Shown in pieces: positions 10,272 through 19,699 of a DNA stretch of 19,906 nt. The stretch lies in NCBI GenBank assembly GCA_019693395.1, contig JAAMXP010000021.1, forward strand, positions 1,061-20,966, read 5' to 3'. The first letter of the stretch is position 1, and every line of letters starts with the position of its first letter. The position numbers and the translations under genes are program-made. The notes under the pieces are model-generated. The model ran no database searches. It was given only the letters and a program-made list of their open reading frames with translations, and was not told where the DNA came from. Source of the DNA: Ettlia oleoabundans. Taxonomy: Eukaryota; Chlorophyta; Chlorophyceae; Chlamydomonadales.

Positions 10272-11541
10272 CTGCTCAGGAGCCCCTTTGCCTATCCGGC
10301 AGGAGGCCAGAAAGTGGCAGCAGGAAGGTGCCAACAGGGGCAAAGTCGTCACGGCAGCGGTTGAGGGGCTGCAGGCACCTTGCTGCTAGCACCCAGCCAG
10401 TACATCTGAACCAATGCACAGACAGAATTGAAAGCCTCGGGGAAACCTGCGCTCAGGCACCCACTAGTCTGGCAGGCAGCCAGCAAGGTCGTGGCAGGAA
10501 TCCACGGAGCCAGGGTGAAGCTTTCTTCACAGCGCAGCGAGGGTGGTAAACCAAGAGAGGCAGGGAATGGACAAGAGCAGCAAGTAAATCAATTGCTTAG
10601 AAAGCCCGGCCTCTGGCACAGCATGCCAGCAAGCCTGTCGCAGGAAGGGACAGATGGGGCAAGATCTTCCTAGCAACATGGCCATGAATCCAATCAAGAG
10701 GTACTCAACAGATGTAAAGGTGCTAAACCTTGTTGAAGTCGACTGCTCAGAAAGCCCAGTGACAGGCAGAGCGACTGACAAGCGGAGCAGGAACATCCGC
10801 TTAGGCTGGTTTCATTAATGCAGGCAGCTGCAGAACGCTTGAACATGCAAAAAAGAAGGAAGAGAGAGCTTCAAGGCGATAACTGCTCAGAAAGGGCCCA
10901 ACAACAGACAACATGCCTGACGAGTGGAAGCAGGAACATCCATTGGGCTGATTCCTCAAAGCAGATTGCAGCAGAAACACTGGCACAGCAGCACAAAAGG
11001 AAACAAGGGAACAGTGGCTGCTCAGAAAGCCCAGCGACAGGCAGAGCGCCTGACGAACGGAAGCAGGAAAGTTCCAAGGGGCTGGTTCATCAACGCAGAG
11101 TGATGCAATAAAACTCAACACAAAAAGAACAAGAAGCCAAGGTTGAGTAGACGGGCGTGTTGGGGACTGCTCAGAAAGCCCAGCGACAGGCAGAGCGCCT
11201 GACGAACAGAAGCAGGAAAGTTCCAAGGGGCTGGTTCATCAACGCAGAGTGATGCAATAAAACTCAACACAAAAAGAACAAGGAGCCAAGGTTGAGTAGA
11301 CGGGCATGTTGGGGACTGCTCAGAAAGCCCAGCGACAGGCAGGGTGCCTGACGAACGGAAGCAGGAAAGTTCCAAAGGGCTGGTTCATCAAGGCAGAGTA
11401 ATGGGAAAAAGAATTCAGACTACAAGAACGATATGGGAATGTGCAAGGACATGCTGCTCAGAAGCCCAAAAATGTCAGACAGGGTGCCTGACAATTGGAA
11501 GCAGGAAGATTCCAGAGGGCTGGTTCGTCAACGCAGGATGA
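10272..11541. repeat. Tandem satellite array, unit about 135-150 bp
   Basis: A unit opening with CTGCTCAGAAAGCCC recurs at 10593 (as TTGCTTAGAAAGCCC), 10743, 10883, 11018, 11167, 11316 and 11454. Spacings are 150, 140, 135, 149, 149 and 138 bp. Each unit also carries a GCCTGACGAACGGAAGCAGG block and then a GGCTGGTTCATCAACGCAG block. The units at 11018 and 11167 differ at about three of 149 positions, all A/G changes, so they duplicated recently. Older diverged copies appear to start at 10447 and 10272. Spacings are mostly not multiples of three, so the array is not coding. No terminal inverted repeats or reverse transcriptase were seen; it looks like a non-autonomous satellite or minisatellite. 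Confidence 0.9.
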
Positions 11542-11948
11542 CCACACATGCTATTCCAATGCAATCCATGCAACATGCAGGACTGACACAACAACTTTAC
11601 CATTCAATCAAACTGAGTGATACGGGACCCGCATTTGACAGGGGTGCGCTAAGCTCTCAGAGACCCGTTGATCAGTCACTCAGGTCAGACGGCACTTCCT
11701 ATTGTTGTGAACAGGTTGGGTGTCGTCATAGAGCCATAAGAGGGATACTGGAGGAAAGCAAAGCCGCCGCTTTCGAAAAACAACAACAAGAGAGGCTAGT
11801 AATAGAGGCGGACAGAATTGAAGCATCCAATAATGGAATTGAGTGCAGATAAGGACATGCATGGTTACCGCAGTGCAAGCGAGTACTCAGAATCAACAAC
11901 AGCGTAACGCCATGTGTACACATGACTTGCCTGGGGGTGGTCGGCTGC
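11542..11948. other. Flank of the satellite with an unassigned + open frame
   Basis: No recognised gene. A + frame at 11433-11852 begins inside the last satellite unit. It ends in a charged, helix-prone stretch including RGILEESKAAAFEKQQQ and IEADRIEASN. Because its first part is satellite, any real coding segment would have to be an exon starting after about 11545. No supporting splice sites were confirmed. Confidence 0.25.
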
Positions 11949-14199
11949 CTAACTGTGGAGGATTTGGGGGTCATGAGGATGTCCAGGCGGCCTCCTTGGT
12001 GGTTCCTGGAAAGCAGCACAGCACATGACCGGCAAGAGGCAGGCAACGTAAGCAACAGCTGCTGCCTGAAGGGTGTGATGCAAAAAGCCAGGAGAGCGTA
12101 TGATGCAGGGGCAGGGCATAAAACAGATAGGAAGAAGGCAAGATGTGGAGGGTTGAGGGTGCGGAGGTCTGGATGCGAGGGAGTGAGAAATGTGCGTGAG
12201 TTGTGGCGATGAGGCGTGTTGGAATGTGGGCATCAGCACTCGGCACCAAAGGGGCAGTGGGAGGTTCACCCGCCTCGGCTTCCTAAGTGCCCGGTACGGC
12301 TCACTCTCAGCGCATCTTTGGACAGCCGAGGTCACTGCACCGAGGCGCTACCACGGCCGTGGCAAGACGGCTCTACACACACACATACGCACGCACACCC
12401 CCACGCACACATGCACTGCCGGGCGGACAGAGGGCTGAGTGCCCGCTATGCTTGCGGCGCTGACAGGAAGCAGGAGGGTGGCGGCGCTTTGATCCATCTT
12501 AAAAAAAATAGCCTGACATGACAAGCCCTCCACTAGGGCAGCACTCACCAGGTCGCGTTGCTGCTGGGCCTTGGACACGAGAGCGGTAGCAACTGGCCAG
12601 GAGACGACGGACAGCTACTGCTGTGCCCTTTCATGGCCCAGTCGTAATTGAGAGGCATCACAGTAAATTAGCATGATGTCCGCACGTTGTGAGACTAGCC
12701 TACACGAGTGGAAGCGAGGGAGTGAAGTGTCAGAGCGGGTTTTGACACGGCAGGGCCGGCAGGGGGGGGCACGGGCCGCAACACTTCGCTCTGATGCTGC
12801 TGTTGCACGCAAGACAGGGACATGCAAAGCATGGGATAGCTCAGCTGCCCGGGGTTTAAGAGCGTGCGTCCAAAAACGGGTCTGATGTGGCCAGAAAGAC
12901 GAGGGTGGGGTTGGGGGTTGGGGGTGCGCGGGCGGGCAAAAAAGACTTGCTGTTGCCACACTCACCCACTGTTAACCGTCTTTCCTCAAATAAGCCAAGG
13001 CTCAATAAGACGAGGTAGAATCTGGCATTTGTTCAGACTTGTAATCTTCTCTTCAAAGGCACATCATGGGCTCCTCCAGGGCCAAAACCCTTCACACAGC
13101 AAGCATCCTATCAGTGGATCAGGTTGAAGGTGAGCGATCGGAAGGCGCAGGATTCCATGGCCTGGCCCACGAAGCGCAGCACGATGCAGCATATCAAACC
13201 AACCAGGTGCAATGAGGTGCGAATGTGTGGGTTGAGAGATGAATGAGTTGAGAAATGAGCGAGGAAGAAGGCAAGGAGAAGGGAGATGTACCAGCGAGAC
13301 AGGTCAGCTCAGGCCGGCTAAAGTAACGGCGCCGTGCTGGTTTATGTCTGGCTTTGCGCAGCATGCTCTGGGTCCCCCACGACACCTGGCGCACAGCAAG
13401 TGTAGTTGCGCCAGGCAACGCCTCTATAAGAGACCCGTTGTGGTGAATGGACATGGTCAGGAAACAAAGAATGCTGCGACAGATGATTGGTGCTGACCCA
13501 TGTGCAGCACGCAGCAGAGGCAGCATGAGCAGCAGAGGCAGCATGAATAGCCGGTGAGCAGTCGGCGTGTGACAAATGAGCGAGCTGCGTAGTGAGCGCG
13601 GCCTCACCGTTCAAGCAAGGCCGCACCGCTGGTGGCTTCCACAGCGCCCCCGGCAAGCCTGCATTGGGAGCAAAGGACATCAGAAGTCAACAAGGGATGC
13701 AGAGGTGAACAGCATGGTGGGGAACGTGGGCAGGAGGTGTTGCTGTGGGTACAAGTGGGAGCAGAGCGGAGGCGTTGGAGTGGCGGCCCGCTCATGAGTG
13801 CGTCTGGCGACAGCAAGGCCGCTGCTGGCCCCCTTCAATCTCCGCACATCATGCAGAGGCAAAACGGGGCTCAGAGAGGGGCCGCCGGGAGGGCAGAAGT
13901 GCATGCATGCACGGTGCAAGGCTGGAATATATTTGCCGGCTCAGTGGTGCCTTGTAATCGATTCCGTGGCGGGTTCTGTCCTCAACGGAGTTCAGTAGAG
14001 GGAGCCCTGATTATCATCATGGCCGGCTGATCACGAGCACCACAACCCTCACCTGTGCGCCGGGAATAGAAGCGCCATAAGCGTGCAAAACATGTGTGGA
14101 GAACGGAGGTAGGACGGCGGAGAGGAGGGGCGCGACCAGTTGAATGACTGCCCCGGGGTCTTGCAGCGCTGTGCTTGGGCTGTCTGACACTTCTGTCAT
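11949..14199 (-). CDS. Possible unassigned multi-exon gene (minus strand), low confidence
   Basis: Several minus-strand segments look coding and are bordered by good splice-like sites. A: 14199-14053 (ATG, MTEVSDSPSTALQDPG..., ends CAG|GTGAGG). B: 13658-13608 (LAGGAVEATSGAALLE, ends CG|GTGAGG). C: 13473-13386 (ILCFLTMSIHHNGSLIEALP..., joins B in phase to make Arg). D: 13161-13111 (AMESCAFRSLTFNLIH, then TGA). E: 12614-12549 (LSVVSWPVATALVSKAQQQ..., ends CTG|GTGAGT). F: 12347-12270 (RLGAVTSAVQRCAESEPYRA...). G: 12005-11949 (ends in TAG). B-C is phase-consistent, and C-D or C-E-F-G both fit phase 0. A does not join B directly, so an exon is missing or A is false. I recognise no family. The alternative is chance open frames, or a long non-coding transcript downstream of NSUN4. 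Confidence 0.25.
12375..12416. repeat. CA-rich microsatellite
   Basis: An imperfect (AC)n tract with interspersed CGC and CCC units, reading ACACACACACATACGCACGC and onward. It lies between possible exons E and F of the uncertain minus-strand gene, so it would be intronic if that gene is real. Confidence 0.8.
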
Positions 14200-14220
14200 T
14201 CTTCCGCATTATTTTAACAT

Positions 14221-14244
14221 GGTTGCCCCCAATGGTGGGCAACC
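14221..14244. other. Perfect 8-bp inverted repeat (hairpin) beside a poly(A) signal
   Basis: GGTTGCCC at 14221-14228 and its exact reverse complement GGGCAACC at 14237-14244 enclose an 8-nt loop. On the minus strand the hairpin begins two bases after the TGTAA at 14251-14247, downstream of the NSUN4-like stop. It could form in RNA or slow transcription near the cleavage site; that role is inference. Confidence 0.6.
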
Positions 14245-14246
14245 GC

Positions 14247-14251
14247 TTACA
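14247..14251 (-). terminator. Candidate TGTAA poly(A) signal of the NSUN4-like gene
   Basis: Forward TTACA reads TGTAA on the minus strand, about 195 nt past the stop codon at 14447. This is a normal distance for a green-algal 3' UTR, making 14252-14446 the likely 3' UTR. Confidence 0.55.
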
Positions 14252-14446
14252 TACAGGTTCTTGTAGGTCAACAAAAGGCTGGTGCCAGCATGTGTGCATT
14301 ACGACTTAATCACCCAGAGCTGCTGACACCAGCATAACCTTCCGCCACTAATGGAATTGCCCACACACTTGTGCCAGGAAACTTCTCAGTTGCCCAGCTT
14401 AGTGGCTCACGTTCACATCAGGGACAGCAGGACGCGGGAGGGGCCA

Positions 14447-17032
14447 TCAAGAGGTTCTTGCATATTTGTTGACTCTGACTCGTCTCAAATCGGTGCTGGC
14501 CAGCTTTTGAATCACGCAGAGGTAGATGGGCCCGCAGCCCGCAGCATCAGGCAGGAGCAGCCAGCCATGCCGCGTGCGCTCCGCCAGGCCATCCAGCGTT
14601 GCCAGCTTCGCGTCTGTTCTTGCCGCGATTGACGCTGCCCCCGCTTCTCCTGCTGCTGCTTTTGCCCCTGCTGCTGCAGCATGTGGAGCCATCCCTGCCG
14701 CCGCTGCTGAACCGCCGCCCAGGGAGCTGAGCGTGTGGGACGCAACAGCCAGGCTCCCCTGCGCTTTTTCAAGCATCCTCTCCACCACCCCGTCGTTCTC
14801 CAGCTCAGCTATGCTGCAGGTGCTGTACACCAGTCGCCCTCCTGGCCGCAACGCCTGCACACCACACAGGCCAGCAACACTGTGCTTGTGGGTTCAAACG
14901 GCAGATACAAGCCTGCCTCAGGCACAGCTGTGCAGTTACCTACAAAGGTACTTCCCTTCATAGCAGGCCTGCCTCCCCCAGTCAAAGGAAGGGGGGGGAG
15001 ACGAACCAGATGACATGGCCTGCTCACCCCACCCGCTCTTGACCCCTGCCGTCAGCAGCTTGCCGCAGCTGCGTTCAGCCTGATTCTCCCTTGAAGCCCA
15101 GCCCAGAAAGCGTTCCTGCACTCATCAACCACCCTGGCCCGCGCACCGGCCCAATCCCGGCAACAAACCTGGTTCAACCATCAAGCCAACCCTGAGATAA
15201 CATACCAGCGCTGGACAGCCCAGCACCCACCCACCTTAACCCCGGCCTCCAGCAGCTTAGCCTGGGTGCCCGCTATGCGGCGGCAGCGCTGTGCTGACCA
15301 GTCTGAGCGCGGAACGTGGCTGGATCCGCGGGCTGCCGCCTGCTGCGCCACGTGCCGGTCTGCAGCGGGGTTGGAGGGGCAGGTGGATGGCACAGGACAG
15401 CAGTGTCATGTGGGTGCCGTAATTTCATGCGCCAGCTTTTTGCGGCAGGAACATTCAAGGGCAGTCATACGCTTGACGTGTGGCCTGTTCTCATTGCTGC
15501 GACCAGCTTCCCCACTGCGTGCCTGCTAAAAAGCCAGTCAGCCTAGTAGTAGCCACCCAGCAGCCTAGCACTGGCCAGCTAGCTGTTGACCCACCCACAC
15601 ACCAGAGGAGCAGGGCGCATCCAGCAGCACCCGGTCAAAGCTCTCGGCTTCCTGCCGGCCCCACCAGCGCGCGCCATCATGCGGCGTCACTCTGCGATCA
15701 GTGGCAGCAAATGGGAGGGAAGGCTGGCAAGAGGGCCAGCAGGCAGGCGGACTGGTCAGTGGACAGCACACGGCTCAGCTCTTGTTTCACGGACTGCATT
15801 GAGAACTCGTGTGAGCCGGGCGTGCTGGGCGACACAACCATGCTGTGCATGCACGCACCAGCATGCTATCAGATATAGTAAGGCACTGCCAGGAGCCTGC
15901 CCATTGGTGCTACAAGGGGCCACACAGCAGCCAGCCGACAGCCCATCCACACCTGATGTGCCGTTGCCGCACCGGCTCCGGCACATACGACCTGAGCACC
16001 CGCACCAGGCGCGCTCGTCGGCTGCTGTCAAGCTCATTGCATACCAGGTTGCTGTTCTTGCTGGCGCTGGTGATGGCGTTACTGCTATGTCCGCTGCCGC
16101 CCCCGCTGCTGCTACCGCCACTACCCTGGCGGTCGCTGCTGCTGCTGCTTGGGGTGCTCTCGCTACCTGCTGCTGCTGCCGCTGCGGCTGCATGCTCGGC
16201 AGCAAACAGCAGCTGTGAGAGGACGAATGACTTGCCGCCGGGTGCTGCGCACATGTCCAGTACTGCCTGGCCTGGCTGCACATCCAGCAGTAGAGGCGGC
16301 ACCAGGCTGGCGGCATCCATCCAGTACCAAGCTGTGAGGCCAGTAACGGGGTCTGTTGGCGGCTGCGGGTAGGTTATGCTGCTGCTGTTGCCTGAGCCGT
16401 TGCCTGCTGCAGTGCCGGGTGGGTCCCAGTGCAGCGCTTGCACTGGCGAGGCGGCTGTCACCGGGCCACTGGCAGCGATGCTGGACAGCAGCGATGCGAG
16501 CTGCGGGTGCCTCGCCGCCAGGGGTAGCGCACCCGGCAGCTCAGCCTGCGACAGCTGGCGCAGGAGGAAAGGATTGAGCAGGGCCACATGCCGCGTGGGG
16601 GCAGCCAGGGCAGCAGACAGCTGGGGCCAGCGCAAGCCCCACTGCCGCTCAAACTCCACATTGAACTCGCTCTCCACCGCCTCGGCTGCTTCTCTCCTGG
16701 CACTGCTGCTGCCTTGTCGGGCTTGCAATTGAGCGGCCCAAACAGGCCTGCAATGCTGCAAGCGATGAGTGAAGGTAAACATAGAGGGAAAGGTTGGTTG
16801 CGTCCATCGCAAAAAAAATGCTGTGGCAGCGGCAGTGGCGGCAGGCAGCAGACTGGCAGCGGCGGCAGCGGCGGCAAAACACGACATCAGCAACTTTCCC
16901 TTGGCTTACCCGCTTAACTCGCAGCCATGCAACAGGTGCAACTGGCTGCCGAGCAAGCTTGCTCCACTTTGGCCACCAACCCGTGTATCGCATGGTGTCG
17001 CAAAGGCTACGTTGGCGGCATGAACACATCAT
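14447..17032 (-). CDS. NSUN4: NSUN3/NSUN4-type RNA cytosine-5 methyltransferase, 5 exons, 515 aa
   Basis: SAM-dependent enzyme forming 5-methylcytosine in RNA; the closest family, NSUN4, methylates mitochondrial small-subunit rRNA. Minus-strand exons 17032-16910, 16755-15953, 15691-15603, 15359-15235 and 14854-14447 join in phase (516 codons). Seen: a basic, acid-poor N-terminus (MRYTGWWPKWSKLARQPVAP from Met14) suited to organelle import; FERQWGLRWPQLSAAL, as in NSUN3/4; motif I LDMCAAPGGKS (about 207-217); LVCNELDSSRRARLVRVL (about 278-295); motif IV DAPCSS (333-338); RSDWSAQRCRRIAGTQAKLL; motif VI RLVYSTCS (387-394); and the end CGPIYLCVIQKL, matching the NSUN4 tail. By family knowledge Cys393 is the likely nucleophile and Cys336 the release cysteine. 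The closest match around DRHVAQQ and the tail favours NSUN4 over NSUN3. Odd points: a long Ala/Ser/Gly insert (about 220-275), an Ala-rich insert before the tail, and two usable starts (17032 and 16993). The upstream gene RecA is divergent. Confidence 0.93.
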
Positions 17033-17895
17033 TTTCCATGCAATAATGAGCGCACATACATTGGCGCAAGTGAATTGAAGATACCAACGGTGAGGACGTG
17101 TACTGCAACGGGCGCTAACGGGGTGGGTGTTTCACTGGTTGACCCTATGTCGAATTGCAGCCTGGGGATGGCCGGTTTATTCATGGATGACGAAGATTTT
17201 GGAAGAAGGTGATATGCCTATTGCCTGGGCTGCAGCAGGAACTTCGCAAGACATGGCAGAGTGCTGACGGTTTCTTGCCAAACCGACCACAAGGGCAGCC
17301 CACTTCCTTGCAAACATCTCGCCCAACAAATGTCCACATGAGATATTGCAATTAACAGCAGATTTCCCAAATAATCCAATTGACCTGACAGTTGGCAAGA
17401 GTGATGCAGCCAGGACGCCTGGACAGTGACGTTGCTGCCTTTGTGGCGGCGGCGGCCCCTCACGGCGCCGCCAACACCAGGCTAAATATGCAGCTGCATC
17501 TGGGTCCTTGCGATGATACTGTGTCCGACCCTTCAGCATATACTGCTGCCTATTACACCTGATACTTAGGCGGCCCTGCAAAACTCGGCTGCAGCATAGC
17601 GGCGCAGCTTTGCACTCCTTTGCACAATGACCTACAAAGCCGGAGGCATTAGATCGAAAGTAATATAACAGCTCATTCTGCGCATCACAAAGGGTTTCTC
17701 TCGGTCCCCGTTTGCAGCGCCAGGGTGGTGCCTGTTGGGACCCAAACACGGGAGATCCCGCACGCACCGTATTTGCGTGCAACCTTGTATCGAGTCTGCG
17801 TTACGCGGACCCTGCAGGCTACCTTGCTCGCCCGAAAGGTTGCCGCCCGAGCGTTGTTCACGCCGCGGGACTCCCTGCGCGCTTTCCAAAGGCCC
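17033..17895. promoter_or_regulatory. Divergent spacer between NSUN4-like and RecA genes
   Basis: These 863 bp must hold the promoters of both genes and the RecA 5' UTR. A minus-strand open frame (17177-17782) begins with TTG and shows no motifs, so I do not call it. The RecA frame stays open upstream to 17725, and 17818-17895 encodes a presequence-like peptide, so part of this stretch may be RecA coding sequence. A short ATG frame at 17627-17659 (MTYKAGGIRSK, then GTAATA) could be a first RecA exon in phase with an acceptor at 17817, but this is speculative. Confidence 0.5.
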
Positions 17896-19699
17896 ATGTC
17901 CCTGGCTGGCTGCAGCGCAGCTCGCCTCTCCACCCAGTCTGAGCAGCAGGGCAGCGGCAGCAGGCGTGGCGGTGGCAGCGCACAGATGCTGAAAGCAGCA
18001 CGCAGCCGGCTGCTGGGCCAGGCAGCAGCCTTCTCTGCATCCCTCGCACAGCCATATGGCGGCGCAAGGGCAGCCAGCAAGGTGGCAGCAGCGGCACAAG
18101 CGCGTGCAACAGCGCGGGCTGAGCCGGGCGCTCAGTCAGCCGGAGACAATTCTAGCAAGGCAAGCAAGCAGCTGGCAGATTGGGCAGCTTGGCAGGCAAC
18201 ACCCATCACGGACAATATCTCCCTGCACACATGCTGCACGCGAGGCGCTTGCTTGCTGCTTTCCCCTTGCCCCCTTCTCGTCACAGCGCTGCTTTCCTGC
18301 TCCCGGCCAGCTCAACCTCACCCAGTGCCACCCCACCTGCCACCCATCGCCACCCCTCCTACCCCCCATGCAGGTCAAGGCCCTTAATGACGCACTCAAG
18401 GAGATCAACCACCGCTTTGGAAAGAACAGCATCATGCAGCTGGGCACCCACAACTTTGAGAAAGTGTGAGTGCATGGTTCCCCATCCTTGTTATTTCGCA
18501 ACAAATGTTGGGTCAACACTCTTGTAGTCCTGTCCATACATGCTGCTGTACAGCAACTGCCCCTCAATTCCCTTCTTCCCTTCGAGCCTTCCTTGAACGT
18601 TTCTGTTAATCTCAGTCTCGTTGTGTTTCTCGTGTCCCCCTGCAGCCAGACCAGCCCCAGCGGCGCCCTGACGCTGGACCTGGCGCTGGGGGGGGGCTAC
18701 CCCAAGGGGCGCGTGGTGGAGATATATGGCCCGGGTGCGTGGGGCCGGGCTACTGGGGCAGTGTGTGTCGCGGTGATGCATTCTGCTTTGCTGCTGGGTG
18801 TTGCGGGTGCACACCCCCTGCTGTTTCCCAGGTCCGCCACCCGGCGCCACCGCTGCCGCCATGGACCCCATGCCTGATCCCTGTTGCGCCTGTTACTCCT
18901 TGAGGGTGCAGAGAGCAGCGGCAAGACCACGCTGGCGCTGCATGCCATGGCTGAGGTGCAGCGACGGGGTGCCAAGGTGGCGCTCATCGACGCGGAGCAC
19001 GCATTCGACCCCTCCTTTGCACAGGTACAGGGTGCGGTACGATACGGTGTACTGCAGTATGGTGTGATGCAGTATGGTACAGCGCAGGAGAGTGCAGTAA
19101 ACGGCAGCCACACGCATGCTACAGAAAGCCACCCCGGCACGCCTATATCTAACATCGGTTAAAGTCCTCCTTTACACCCATCCCCACCCACCCCCACCCC
19201 CTCCTGTTCTGTCCCCTTCCCTCCCACAGAAGCTGGGTTTGAATGTTGACGAGCTGTACCTGTGCCAGCCTGACAGCGGAGAGATGGCGCTGGAGGTGGC
19301 AGACACGCTCATCAGGTGTGGGGCCGGGTGGGTGAGGGTGTGCTTGTGGAAGCGGGCGATAGGTTGCGGTGGTGTCTTGGTGTGGTGGCGGACAGGGGAT
19401 TCTCTGTTCCCCTGTTTTTCTCGGCTTTCTATGTCGTGGGGTAGATGGATGGCGGGTTGTGGGTGTCAGAGAAGCTTCTTTGCGCAAACCATGCAGGTGT
19501 GCCCTACCTTCACCACCAGGCAGCCTGCACACTGCTGTGCCTGGTACCCGCCAACCTTGGGTCTTCCCTGTCCCGCCCCAACCCCCGCTGTACCGCTGTT
19601 CGCACTGCAGGTCCGCCGCGGTTGAGATGATTGCCATTGACTCTGTGGCGGCGCTGGTGCCCCGGGCTGAGCTGGAGGGAGAGATTGGCCAGACACAGG
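17896..19699 (+). CDS. RECA: Organellar RecA recombinase (5' part; runs past the window)
   Basis: Nuclear-encoded bacterial-type RecA, the ATP-dependent strand-exchange protein that repairs and recombines plastid or mitochondrial DNA. Exons seen: 17896-18159, 18374-18465, 18646-18734, 18912-19024, 19230-19315, 19611-19699 (phase 1, next exon outside). Residues 1-88 are a Ser/Ala/Arg-rich targeting region. The core begins [20 protein letters not shown] (from residue 89). Walker A GPESSGKTT (147-155) is built across intron 3; DAEHAFDP (175-182) carries the catalytic Glu177 (E96 in E. coli); [18 protein letters not shown] follows; Walker B is [11 protein letters not shown] (222-232). Wording such as [20 protein letters not shown] and TQ after the L1 glycine resembles cyanobacterial RecA, favouring a plastid form; this is inference. 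Odd points: intron 1 uses an apparent GC donor (AAG|GCAAGC at 18160), L1 reads GQTQ rather than GDTQ/GDSH, and the open frame before ATG 17896 looks like more presequence. About 244 residues of roughly 400 are present. Confidence 0.95.
19049..19085. repeat. Short tandem duplication in RecA intron 4
   Basis: The word TGCAGTATGGT occurs twice, with a related TACGATACGGTG just before, just after the exon 4 donor. It looks like local replication slippage within the intron and has no visible function. Confidence 0.5.

Noticed and set aside
10801..11375. Repeated minus-strand open frames containing PVAGLSEQ and similar words
   Set aside because: They are translations of the satellite units. Frame is not kept between units because spacings such as 149 and 140 bp are not multiples of three.
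12615..12674. Peptide IYCDASQLRLGHERAQ resembling a retrotransposon RNase H word
   Set aside because: The likeness is one short word, with no other polymerase or RNase H motif nearby and no long terminal repeats.
13163..13305. Hydrophobic minus-strand frame reading RWYISLLLAFFLAHF, at first taken for a membrane segment
   Set aside because: It is pyrimidine-rich and AG-free, as expected of an intron end; I kept only the AG-free zone as an observation.
16756..16893. Ala-rich N-terminal extension continuous with NSUN4 exon 2
   Set aside because: It needs a non-ATG start or a late ATG and reads through a pyrimidine-rich acceptor region. Exon 1 at 17032-16910 with donor GTAAGC joins in phase and gives a better targeting peptide.
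17177..17782. 201-codon minus-strand open frame in the NSUN4-RecA spacer
   Set aside because: It starts with TTG, has no motif, and overlaps the probable RecA presequence on the other strand.
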